This document shows, piece after piece, positions 7,119 through 14,334 of a stretch of DNA of 14,334 nucleotides. Source of the stretch: Chryseosolibacter sp036402115 (GTDB lineage Bacteria > Bacteroidota > Bacteroidia > Cytophagales > Cyclobacteriaceae); contig DASWTM010000130.1 in the NCBI GenBank assembly GCA_036402115.1, forward strand, positions 1 through 14,334. Direction: 5' to 3'. Within the stretch, counting starts at the first letter, position 1. Each line of letters begins with the position of its first letter. Below the pieces are notes generated by a model. That model worked only from the letters and a program-made list of their open reading frames with translations. It did not search any database and had not been told where the DNA came from. Position numbers and translations under genes: made by a program.

Positions 7119-7943
7119 ATGGAGCTTCCAGGGTTTGTTGAGAAAGTACTCTTCGTAGTGGTGTTATATAGACAATGCTTCCGCGAGACAAAGGCGTTTG
7201 AAAGTCTGCGTCCGCTGATCGAGAAGAACCCAGGAGCAGTGAATGTTTATGTATACGACAATAGCCCGGAAGCAGATCATCGGCTGCAGTTTGCTACACA
7301 CTACGTCCATGACCCGAAAAATTCAGGTGTCGGCAGGGCGTACAATTTCGCTTATGTTTTCGCAAAAGAAAAAAGTTTTCGATTCATGCTCCTGATGGAT
7401 CAGGATTCATTCTTTTCTGAAGAGGCGTTTTTTTCGTATAGTCAGGCCGTTGCAACGCATGCAACAGTCCAGGTATTCGCGCCAGTGGTAAAAGGTGAAA
7501 AGAAGGTTTACTCACCGTTTCGGCTTCGAAGGGGAAGGGGAATATCGTTGCCAAAACCTAAGGTAGGTATCCATTCCTTAGAAAACATTAAACTGATCAA
7601 CAGTGGCATGCTCGTCACCGTTGATGCTTTCGAAAAAGCCGGGGGCTACGATGAAAGATTCCCGCTTGACTTCAGTGATATTGTTTTCTGTGATCGGCTG
7701 GCAGCCTGTAACACGGATGTCTGTATACTTGATACTATTATTCATCACGCGCATTCAAGCGCGACTACCTCAGCGGATCCAAAAAAACGTTTTGAAACTT
7801 ACTTGCGCGCTTTAAGAATGTACAAACACTGCTATAAAAAAGACGTTTCCTTTTGGCTCGGTGGTTTTCCCACAGCCGCGAGGCTTTCGACCCAATATCG
7901 CGACCGTTGGTTCATCGAAAAATTTCTGGATCTGCGGATATGA
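7119..7943 (+). CDS. Family 2 glycosyltransferase (rhamnosyltransferase-like)
   Basis: This 274-residue protein has a GT-A fold. Landmarks: a first beta strand (VLFVVVLY), VYDNSP (45-50, Asp47) for nucleotide binding, NSGVGRAYN (68-76), MDQDSFF (93-99) as the metal/sugar-nucleotide motif, NSGMLVTVDAFEKAGGYDE (161-179), D184-F-S-D187 in the catalytic-base position, and a late IIHHAH (207-212). The pattern resembles rhamnosyltransferases that use dTDP-sugars, but donor and acceptor cannot be deduced. No transmembrane anchor is seen, so it likely works at the cytoplasmic face on a lipid-linked sugar. It is the first gene of the plus-strand operon in this window. No clear Shine-Dalgarno precedes ATG 7119. 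Its TGA overlaps the next start as ATGA, suggesting translational coupling. Confidence 0.88.
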   Translation: MELPGFVEKVLFVVVLYRQCFRETKAFESLRPLIEKNPGAVNVYVYDNSPEADHRLQFATHYVHDPKNSGVGRAYNFAYVFAKEKSFRFMLLMDQDSFFSEEAFFSYSQAVATHATVQVFAPVVKGEKKVYSPFRLRRGRGISLPKPKVGIHSLENIKLINSGMLVTVDAFEKAGGYDERFPLDFSDIVFCDRLAACNTDVCILDTIIHHAHSSATTSADPKKRFETYLRALRMYKHCYKKDVSFWLGGFPTAARLSTQYRDRWFIEKFLDLRI

Positions 7944-9187
7944 AGAACATCAGTCGAATTCTCTTTTTTGTGATCATCGTTGAGTTGATTCTTGGCGGTG
8001 GTGGTAGATTAACAGCTTTTGGTCCAGTCACTCTACGAATGATTTTGTTTGCAGCCGCGATGTTGCTGACCGTTGTCTATTTCATTCAAGGACGCAGGCT
8101 TCCATCCGTGTTCAGCTATTTCCTTGCAGCATTTATTGCATCAATGTTTTTCGCAGCCATCATTGGCATCGTGTCGGGCGCTGAGATGACACTCCTATTT
8201 GAAGATGTGAAGCCCCTTGCGTACGTTCTCATACTTCCGTTCTTCGTGTTTATAATAGAAGACACCACCGTTGTCCGAAGAGTTCCTTCGCTAATCATTT
8301 CGGGTGCAGCTATTTTGGCGGTCACCTTCTTTGTGATCCTTGTGATGATTCACACTGAATTAGTTTCATTCCTTTCCTTCTATGATTTGGTCATTCCTAC
8401 AGGCGAATTTTTCTTCCGAGCGGAGACCACCTTCTTCTACAAAGGATTTATTTACGTCTGCATCGCCTTGATCTTTGCATTTTTCATTCAAAGGAAACAT
8501 AAGGTCATAATGATGTTACTTCTAGCAACGGCCATAATTCTAACCTTCACACGAGGCTTCCTGTTTGCGCTGACACTTACCTACCTTCTGTATGCCGTTC
8601 TTGAAAAGAAATTCATACATGCATCCGTGACGCTGATGTTCGCCATCATAGTCGTTTTCTTCAGCAAACCTATAATTTACGGAGCGAGCATTCTGTTGCA
8701 CGAGGTAAAAGGCCTGGACGAGCGTGTTCCTAAAGAGCAATTGTTAGGCAATCGCGATGCCTCAGACGCGGGAAGGTTCATGCAAGCTAGCGAAGTCTTA
8801 GCGAAGATCACTCCGTTGTCATTTGCCGTTGGACATGGCTTTGGCAATGGTGTACCATCCAGACCAGTACACATGGAGATTTCATATCTTGAAATATTTC
8901 ACAAACAAGGCGTGGTAGGCTTAGGAGTCTGGGCATACCTGCTTTACTTGTTGTTAGCGGCTTATCGAGCGGCAGTGCGTGATGCGGTATCGAAGGCTTT
9001 TTTCTTTTCTGCTTTATTTATCTTCCTTCAATCGATTACCAATCAATTTGTCAATAATCCGATTGGTCTTTCCTTTGTGCTATTGTCGCTCACCTATCTT
9101 CATTCGCGGCAATCCAGCAAGGATATTGTAGGAAGCCCTCTGCCGCGTCACCAAAAAGGTGATGGAATTGCCAGCACAAGTTTTTAA
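7940..9187 (+). CDS. O-antigen polymerase/ligase-like polytopic membrane protein
   Basis: I chose ATG 7940, which forms an ATGA overlap with the preceding gene; the frame is open further upstream (ATG at 7853), but that stretch overlaps the glycosyltransferase and is polar. The product has 415 residues and about ten hydrophobic helices. A short LTFTRGFLFAL segment (201-211, Arg205) matches the conserved Arg region of Wzy/WaaL proteins. A large external loop (about 243-315) includes GRFMQASEVL and a GHGFGNG turn (298-304), and is followed by HMEISYLEIFHKQGVVGLG (311-329), typical of the Wzy_C/O-antigen ligase fold. Predicted role: polymerising or transferring lipid-linked oligosaccharide at the periplasmic face. 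Similarity is by topology and short motifs, so polymerase versus ligase cannot be decided, and a second family member lies three genes downstream. Confidence 0.8.
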   Translation: MKNISRILFFVIIVELILGGGGRLTAFGPVTLRMILFAAAMLLTVVYFIQGRRLPSVFSYFLAAFIASMFFAAIIGIVSGAEMTLLFEDVKPLAYVLILPFFVFIIEDTTVVRRVPSLIISGAAILAVTFFVILVMIHTELVSFLSFYDLVIPTGEFFFRAETTFFYKGFIYVCIALIFAFFIQRKHKVIMMLLLATAIILTFTRGFLFALTLTYLLYAVLEKKFIHASVTLMFAIIVVFFSKPIIYGASILLHEVKGLDERVPKEQLLGNRDASDAGRFMQASEVLAKITPLSFAVGHGFGNGVPSRPVHMEISYLEIFHKQGVVGLGVWAYLLYLLLAAYRAAVRDAVSKAFFFSALFIFLQSITNQFVNNPIGLSFVLLSLTYLHSRQSSKDIVGSPLPRHQKGDGIASTSF

Positions 9188-9207
9188 CTTATGGGTAGTT
9201 TTCACAA

Positions 9208-9915
9208 ATGATTTCAGTTTGTCTCGCGACCAGGAACGGATCACGCTATGTAGGGGAGCAGCTCACCTCTATACTCCCTCAACTATCTGTCGATGACGAA
9301 GTCATCATTTCAGACGATGCATCCACAGATGATACGCTGGGAATCGTGCGCAGCCTAGATGATTCTCGCGTAAAAATTCTACAGCACAAACACGCGATAG
9401 GAATTGTTTCAAATTTCGAGGCGGCTCTCAAGCAAAGTTCAGGAGATGTCATATTTCTGGCCGACCAGGATGACGTGTGGTTGCCTGGAAAGGTTGAGAT
9501 TACCCTTTCCTACCTCCGTCACTTTGATTTGGTATTAAGTGATTGTGAGTTTGTTGACGATCGACTACACCCGATCCATTCGCCTGAAGACAAAAAATTG
9601 AAAACGCAGAAAGGTATTGTTAAGAACTTAATCAGAAATTCTTACATGGGATGCTGCATGGCGTTTAGAAGATCTGTCATTGAAAAAGCACTACCCTTTC
9701 CGCCTGACATTCCAATGCACGACATCTGGATTGGGTTGGTTGCTGAAATGTATTTCAACGTGTCGGTGATCCCTGATAAGCTCGTGTTGCATCGCAGACA
9801 CGCACACAATGCATCGACTACGGGAATGTCAAGCCGTCTTACTCTTGGAAGGCAGCTTGTTAATCGTTATAAAATCGTAAAGAACCTTATCCTTCACCAG
9901 CGCTATGCAGTATAA
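9208..9915 (+). CDS. Family 2 glycosyltransferase
   Basis: This 235-residue protein is compact and typical of the family: MISVCLATRNGSRYVGEQL at the N-terminus, IISDDASTDDT (33-43) for UDP/dTDP binding, FLADQDDVW (83-91) as the metal-binding motif, GCCMAFRRS (148-156) at the acceptor side, HDIWIG (171-176) carrying the catalytic-base Asp, and LHRRHAHNAS (194-203), where such enzymes often have R-x-H-x-x-N. It resembles enzymes adding rhamnose, galactose or similar sugars to lipid-linked repeats; the actual sugar is unknown. No membrane helix is seen. It starts 20 nt after the preceding gene, the only non-overlapping junction of this operon in the window, and lacks a visible Shine-Dalgarno. 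Its end overlaps the next gene by 11 nt. Confidence 0.92.
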   Translation: MISVCLATRNGSRYVGEQLTSILPQLSVDDEVIISDDASTDDTLGIVRSLDDSRVKILQHKHAIGIVSNFEAALKQSSGDVIFLADQDDVWLPGKVEITLSYLRHFDLVLSDCEFVDDRLHPIHSPEDKKLKTQKGIVKNLIRNSYMGCCMAFRRSVIEKALPFPPDIPMHDIWIGLVAEMYFNVSVIPDKLVLHRRHAHNASTTGMSSRLTLGRQLVNRYKIVKNLILHQRYAV

Positions 9916-10732
9916 AATTTCTGCCTCTATCGTGATCTATAAAAACGACCCAGCGCTGTTAAGCCGGGCCGTAGAAAGTTTTCTTGCAAGCACACTGGAT
10001 TCGGTTCTTTACCTGATCGACAACTCGCCAACTGACTACTTTCGTCACTCGTTTATTCACCCTCGTGTCAGCTATATTTTCAACGACAGGAACGTAGGCT
10101 TTGGCGCGGGGCATAATATCGCTCTGCGTAAGGCCCTGAGTGAAAACATCGAATATCACATCATCCTTAACCCTGACGTTTACTTTGAGAAAGAAGTGAT
10201 CGAAAAGCTCGCTCGGTATATGCAGACAGACACACGTGTTGGATTGATCATGCCGAAAGTATTGTATCCAGATGGGAGGCTTCAACCCCTGTGTAAGCTA
10301 TTGCCGTCCCCCGTGACGCTTTTTTCAAGACGATTCCTCAAGTTCAACCCTGGTCTGTTGAACAGTATGAATCACTTATACGAAATGCATTTCACAGGAT
10401 ACAACCAGGTGATGGACGTTCCATTTCTTTCGGGCTGCTTTATGTTCCTTCGAATGGAGACACTAAAAAAAGTTGGACTGTTCGATGAAACAATTTTCTT
10501 GTACACCGAAGATACAGACCTCACCCGAAGAATTCACAAGCATTACCGAACTGTCTTCTATCCAGAAGCTACCATCTATCATCATAACCAGCGTGCCTCG
10601 TATAAGAATTTTACAATTCTGATTCGACACGTCTTCAGTGCTATTCGGTATTTCAACAAATGGGGGTGGTTCAATGACAGCGAGCGAAAAACAATAAACC
10701 AGCGAATTCTTTTAAACTTCGCAAGTGAATAA
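9905..10732 (+). CDS. Family 2 glycosyltransferase (WbbL-like rhamnosyltransferase type)
   Basis: This 275-residue GT-A enzyme opens with SASIVIYKND, then LIDNSP (37-42), NVGFGAGHN (63-71), ILNPDVYFE (87-95, the metal-binding position as N-P-D) and MPKVLYPDGRLQPLCK (116-131), a segment common in WbbL-type rhamnosyltransferases. FLSGCFMFLR (174-183) and GLFDETIFLYTEDTDLTRR (191-209) follow, where E202-D203 is the catalytic-base motif, then IYHHNQ (224-229). All expected motifs are intact and the length is normal. It likely acts in the cytoplasm on an undecaprenyl-linked acceptor. It overlaps the previous gene by 11 nt and the next by 8 nt, so translation is probably coupled. Donor sugar is not certain; dTDP-rhamnose is a family-based guess. 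Confidence 0.92.
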   Translation: MQYKISASIVIYKNDPALLSRAVESFLASTLDSVLYLIDNSPTDYFRHSFIHPRVSYIFNDRNVGFGAGHNIALRKALSENIEYHIILNPDVYFEKEVIEKLARYMQTDTRVGLIMPKVLYPDGRLQPLCKLLPSPVTLFSRRFLKFNPGLLNSMNHLYEMHFTGYNQVMDVPFLSGCFMFLRMETLKKVGLFDETIFLYTEDTDLTRRIHKHYRTVFYPEATIYHHNQRASYKNFTILIRHVFSAIRYFNKWGWFNDSERKTINQRILLNFASE

Positions 10733-12065
10733 CGGATGGGATATACGCATCATATGGCTGAGCCGCTGCAGTTTGTATGTGGCCGCTGCCGCAATGCCTT
10801 TCTCGGTTCTCGTTACTCACATCGCAATACTTACGTTTATCATTTGTTGGTTTTTCGAACCAGCACTCCTCCAACGTCTGAGCCGATTAAAAGATAATTA
10901 TCAGCTTCTTGCGCTGATTGCGTTTGGGCTGTGGATGTGCGCTGGCATCAGTTACAGTGAAAAAACTTCGGAAGCGTGGTTTGCTCTGGAACGGAAAGCC
11001 TTCTTTTTTTTATTACCCGTTGCATTTGGGACGTCAACTATACAATCGGGCCGAATAACGAAGAACATTCAACACATCTTTTGTTACAGTTGCGCATTGG
11101 CCCTCCTCATGTGCTATAGCTATGCGGGGTACCAATTACATTTATTCAACGATGGCGTGATTGGAAGTGAGTCACTCAATTATTTATCGTCAAGTGGATT
11201 TGTGGCGGGTGATTCAAAAAAGCCCTGGATGTTTTTCTCCTATGTCCGTCTTGCGGCTGCAATAAACATGCATCCGACCTACCTGGCGCTCTATGCAGCA
11301 TTTTGCTGCATCATCCTCGTGTGCCGGAACTTTTCGGGTGCCATCTCGACACCAAAACAAGTTTTCAACGGTGCGCTGATCATTTTTTTTTCGATTTCGA
11401 TCATTTTCCTCGCCTCGCGAATTATCGTCTTAATGCTATCGTTGTTTTATTTATGCCTGCTCGTTCATCAGGTTTTCATTGCGGAAAGGAAAAGGTCATT
11501 GAAGTTTTTATTGTGCATCCTGCTGATGGCCATCATCGCGGGCGTTTTCTTAAATCCAGTGACGCGTTATCGTCAAGTAGATGAAATCGTGTCAAACGGA
11601 ATCACGATCACATCGAATAAACACTATACGAACTCAACCGAGATCCGTGCATCCCTGTGGTGGCTCGCGGCAAAGACATATGCTACTACGAATTGGTTTC
11701 TGGGCGTGGGGCCTGGTGATGTGAAGGATGCAGTTCAACAATCCGGCAAAACGCTCCGCGTCACAAACGTTCTGGACTCGTACGATCCACATAACCAATA
11801 TTTGTTTATCCTGTTGTCATCAGGACTTTTCGGAATCCTGTTCTTCATGATATATATAGGCATGGGGCTCGCAAGCGCAATACGAAATCACGATATTATC
11901 TTTCTAAGTTTTCTAGTGCTGTTTCTAATCGTCAGTCTTACGGAAAGTGTCCTTGAATTACAGAAAGGGATTGTGTTTTTCACTTTGTTTTTCGCCACTA
12001 TGAATTTCCAGAAGGCGCAACCAGCCACTATCACACAACTAAAGCTTGCCGGTGCCGACAAATAA
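10725..12065 (+). CDS. O-antigen ligase/polymerase family membrane protein
   Basis: The start is GTG 10725: an in-frame stop at 10713-10715 limits the choices, and the next ATG (10794) would cut the first transmembrane helix. The 446-residue product has about eleven hydrophobic helices. Landmarks: NMHPTYLALY (181-190), ASRIIVLML (230-238, Arg232), and a large periplasmic loop with EIRASLWWLAAKTY (306-319), LGVGPGDV (326-333) and DPHNQYLFILLSSGLFG (354-370, His356), the Wzy_C signature region, then LTESVLELQKGIVFF (405-419). It would join lipid-linked glycan to an acceptor or polymerise repeats at the outer face of the inner membrane. It is a better match to the family than the product of 7940-9187. 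Two long T-runs (11004-11011, 11383-11391) occur inside it. Confidence 0.88.
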   Translation: MNNGWDIRIIWLSRCSLYVAAAAMPFSVLVTHIAILTFIICWFFEPALLQRLSRLKDNYQLLALIAFGLWMCAGISYSEKTSEAWFALERKAFFFLLPVAFGTSTIQSGRITKNIQHIFCYSCALALLMCYSYAGYQLHLFNDGVIGSESLNYLSSSGFVAGDSKKPWMFFSYVRLAAAINMHPTYLALYAAFCCIILVCRNFSGAISTPKQVFNGALIIFFSISIIFLASRIIVLMLSLFYLCLLVHQVFIAERKRSLKFLLCILLMAIIAGVFLNPVTRYRQVDEIVSNGITITSNKHYTNSTEIRASLWWLAAKTYATTNWFLGVGPGDVKDAVQQSGKTLRVTNVLDSYDPHNQYLFILLSSGLFGILFFMIYIGMGLASAIRNHDIIFLSFLVLFLIVSLTESVLELQKGIVFFTLFFATMNFQKAQPATITQLKLAGADK

Positions 12066-12975
12066 TTATCATATTGATCTCGACCATGCGATTCTTCGCA
12101 CCCTACTGTACTTCGACATTTTCGGCTACCCGTTGAAGGCTGTGGAAATCCTAAATTTTCTTCCTGTAAAAGCGGATTCCCGCCACTTGCAGTTAACGTT
12201 GGATGCGTTGGCCTTCGAAAACCAGATCACGTGTGTGGACGATTTGTACGCTGTTCAACCGGAGACAGATGTGTTCACACGCAGGTTGAAAGGAAATGCA
12301 TTGGCCGATGCGTTGCTGCCAACTGTTGAAAAGCAAGCGGAGGTCATTTCCAGATTTCCGTTTGTTCGCGCGGTGATGGCTTCTGGATCGTTCTCGAAAA
12401 ACTTCATGGACAAAAATTCGGACTTTGATTTTTTCATTGTCTGTGCTCCGCAGCGCGTATGGGTCAGCCGAATGTTGCTGGTATTGTACAAAAAGTTATT
12501 TCTCAAAAATTCTCATCGGCATTTCTGCGTGAACTACTTCGTTGATGAAAACCACCTGGAAATTGATGAAAAAAACATTTTCACAGCAACGGAACTCGCG
12601 ACCGTTCTTCCATTAACCGGATCAGCGGGGTATAAAAGGCTGATGGCCGCAAACGAAAAGTGGTTGAAGAATTACTTTCCAAATTATCTGGAAAGAATTC
12701 CGCCTGATGAAAAACATGAGCCGTTAGCCAAAAGAATTGTAGAGAAATGTATCGACTGGACGATTGGCGATTCACTGAATCGAATTTTTAAAAACATTAC
12801 ACTCCATCGATGGAAAAAGATGTATGGAAATTCTTATTCACCTGAAGATTTTAGCCTCGCGTTTAAAAGCACAGATCATGTGTCGAAAAATCATCCGAGA
12901 AATTTTCAAAAGCGGGTGCTCGATGAATTTCAATTCCGTATCGACAAAGCGACTAAACGTGCTGAAGTATTATGA
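12046..12975 (+). CDS. Winged-helix plus nucleotidyltransferase-fold protein of unknown function
   Basis: A stop at 12040-12042 and no early ATG leave TTG 12046 or GTG 12052 as plausible starts; I give the longer, 309 residues. An N-terminal helical part (ILRTLLYFDIFGYPLKAVEI, 16-35, to about residue 75) looks like a winged helix. Then comes the Pol-beta-type signature ASGSFSKNF (112-120) with SDFDFF (125-130): G114-S115-x10-D126-x-D128, as in minimal nucleotidyltransferases. The following strand reads FCVNYFVDE (160-168), where a third acidic residue would be expected but Asn163 sits. The C-terminal 130 residues are helical and basic, without clear membrane helices. It overlaps the ligase gene by up to 20 nt and shares an ATGA with the radical SAM gene. 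Possible roles are sugar-intermediate nucleotidylation or protein modification. Function unknown. Confidence 0.82.
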   Translation: MPVPTNNYHIDLDHAILRTLLYFDIFGYPLKAVEILNFLPVKADSRHLQLTLDALAFENQITCVDDLYAVQPETDVFTRRLKGNALADALLPTVEKQAEVISRFPFVRAVMASGSFSKNFMDKNSDFDFFIVCAPQRVWVSRMLLVLYKKLFLKNSHRHFCVNYFVDENHLEIDEKNIFTATELATVLPLTGSAGYKRLMAANEKWLKNYFPNYLERIPPDEKHEPLAKRIVEKCIDWTIGDSLNRIFKNITLHRWKKMYGNSYSPEDFSLAFKSTDHVSKNHPRNFQKRVLDEFQFRIDKATKRAEVL

Positions 12976-14334
12976 GTAATGTCTTGTTTGCCCATTCTTT
13001 CTTCTATCACTTCGATTCCAAGCAGTGGCGGTTTAAGCAACCCTATCCACCACTTGCAACAATCATTGCCGCTGCGGTTGTGAGAAACGCAGGCTTCAAC
13101 GTGTCGTTGTTCGATACCAATCTTCGAAAACACCCTGGTGACCTGATTGGATTTCTCCAGCGTGAGCATCCGCAGTATTTTGTCATCTATGATGACTCGT
13201 TCAATTACTTAACGAAAATGTGTCTCACCAAAATGCGTGAGGCCGCTTTCGATATGGCAAAAGCTGCGAGCAAATTCGGTTGTACTGTCATTGTCGCTAC
13301 CTCGGACGCTGCCGATCAGTATGAAAAATATTTTCTACACAGTGTCGACTATGTGGTGAAAGGCGAAGGGGAGGAAACACTTCGTGAACTATTACAGGCA
13401 CTCGACAAACGTCAGGATGTTGCTCTGATTCGGGGGCTGGTGTATCGAAGAACGGGCAAGACCATTATAAATCCTCCTCGCGGTGTGATGAAAAATCTGG
13501 ATGAACTGCCGCTGCCTGCCTGGGATCTTGTTGATATTGATGCCTATCGTAAGATCTGGAAAAAACATCACGGCTATTTCTCACTGAACATAGCCACAAC
13601 GCGTGGGTGCCCGTTCAAATGCAATTGGTGCGCAAAACCCATTTATGGTAATCGATATACTTCACGATCACCGATCAGCGTTGTGGATGAAATCGAGTAC
13701 TTAATAAAAGCATATGAGCCCGACCATCTCTGGTTTTGCGATGATATCTTCGGTCTCAAGCCGGGATGGATACAGCAGTTCGCTTTGTTAATGAATGACC
13801 GAAAGCTAAAGATCCGGTATAAAATACAATCGCGTGTTGATTTGCTATGCGATGAGGGGGTTGTGGATGCACTGGGAGATTCGGGAGCCGAGACGGTTTG
13901 GGTTGGTGCTGAATCGGGATCGCAGCGCATCCTTGATGCTATGGACAAAGGGACTACTGTTGATCAGATCTATGACGCAAGTAAACGTTTGCGAAAGCGG
14001 AGCATAAAAGTCGCCTACTTCCTTCAGTTTGGTTACTCGGGAGAACAAAAAGAAGACATCGACAAGACCATTGAATTGGTATTAAGAGCGTTACCGGATG
14101 AAGTTGGAATATCCGTGTCGTATCCCTTACCCGGCACAAATTTTTATGAAAATGTGAAAGATCAGCTAAAAGAGAAGAGGAATTGGAGCGATTCAGATGA
14201 TTTAGCGATGATGTTTGAGAGTACGTTCAACACAGCATATTATCGGCAATTACACCGCTACGTTCATAGCCTTTACCGAAAACACAAAGGTTATTCCGCA
14301 TTAAAGAAACTTATGGCCGATCCTTTGCGTCTTA
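12972..14334 (+). CDS. Radical SAM protein with B12-binding-type N-terminal domain (partial)
   Basis: ATG 12972 overlaps the preceding TGA as ATGA, and the frame stays open for 454 codons to the window edge, so the C-terminus is missing. Residues 1-140 look like a cobalamin-binding Rossmann domain: QPYPPLATIIAAAVVRNAGF, a VSLFDTN strand, and VDYVVKGEGEETLRELL (125-141). A D-x-H-x-x-G cobalamin ligand motif is not evident, as in many BchE-type relatives. After a linker with LPLPAWDLVD comes the radical SAM core: TTRGCPFKCNWC with Cys213, Cys217 and Cys220 (CxxxCxxC), FCDDIFG, VWVGAESGSQRILDAM (309-324) and YPLPGTNFYENV. Such enzymes reductively cleave SAM for methylation, C-C bond formation or other hard chemistry. 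In a glycan operon it could modify a sugar or lipid carrier. Substrate unknown. Confidence 0.93.
   Translation, partial: MSNVLFAHSFFYHFDSKQWRFKQPYPPLATIIAAAVVRNAGFNVSLFDTNLRKHPGDLIGFLQREHPQYFVIYDDSFNYLTKMCLTKMREAAFDMAKAASKFGCTVIVATSDAADQYEKYFLHSVDYVVKGEGEETLRELLQALDKRQDVALIRGLVYRRTGKTIINPPRGVMKNLDELPLPAWDLVDIDAYRKIWKKHHGYFSLNIATTRGCPFKCNWCAKPIYGNRYTSRSPISVVDEIEYLIKAYEPDHLWFCDDIFGLKPGWIQQFALLMNDRKLKIRYKIQSRVDLLCDEGVVDALGDSGAETVWVGAESGSQRILDAMDKGTTVDQIYDASKRLRKRSIKVAYFLQFGYSGEQKEDIDKTIELVLRALPDEVGISVSYPLPGTNFYENVKDQLKEKRNWSDSDDLAMMFESTFNTAYYRQLHRYVHSLYRKHKGYSALKKLMADPLRL

Noticed and set aside
7853..7939. Upstream ATG extension of the first ligase-like gene
   Set aside because: It lies inside the preceding glycosyltransferase gene in another frame, is not hydrophobic, and the ATGA junction at 7940 is a better start.
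1..14334. Possible CRISPR array, mobile element, toxin-antitoxin pair or RNA gene
   Set aside because: I found no spaced direct repeats, transposase or integrase motifs, terminal inverted repeats, or tRNA/rRNA-like segments on reading both strands.

Overview
The window looks like chromosomal DNA of a Bacteroidota member, probably a Cytophagales-type lineage. This is inferred from protein style: a membrane-domain helix-turn-helix regulator, an HPP protein, an MBOAT plus double-SGNH set, and an O-antigen ligase with the HPTYLALY and TESVLELQKG signatures. Most genes also lack clear Shine-Dalgarno sites. I see no rRNA, tRNA, CRISPR array, insertion sequence or integrase. Every base lies in a gene or in a gap of at most about 125 bases.

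Left half, all on the minus strand (read right to left): an AMP-forming acetyl-CoA synthetase (6995 to 5103); two secreted or membrane-anchored SGNH (GDSL-type) proteins (5019 to 3649 and 3671 to 2424); an AlgI/PatA-type MBOAT O-acyltransferase (2446 to 968); a small HPP-family membrane protein (929 to 351); and the N-terminus of a membrane protein (251 to 1, cut by the window edge) that resembles the sensory half of AraC-type regulators. The two SGNH genes and the MBOAT gene are joined by two overlaps of exactly 23 nt. Together they form an O-acetylation cassette for a cell-envelope glycan. Acetyl-CoA synthetase lies immediately upstream and could supply the donor.

Right half, all on the plus strand and divergent from acs across a 123-nt gap: a tightly packed polysaccharide operon. 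It holds a GT2 glycosyltransferase (7119-7943), a Wzy/WaaL-like polytopic protein (7940-9187), two further GT2 enzymes (9208-9915, 9905-10732), a second O-antigen ligase/polymerase-family protein (10725-12065), a winged-helix plus nucleotidyltransferase-fold protein (12046-12975), and a radical SAM protein with a B12-binding-type N-terminus that runs off the right edge (12972-14334). Junctions are 4-nt ATGA overlaps, other short overlaps, or one 20-nt gap. Two genes start with non-ATG codons.

Working model (inference): the plus operon builds and polymerises a surface glycan, and the divergent cassette may O-acetylate it or peptidoglycan in the periplasm. The least explained part is the nucleotidyltransferase-fold plus radical SAM pair at the end of the glycan operon. 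It is the best candidate here for undescribed chemistry.
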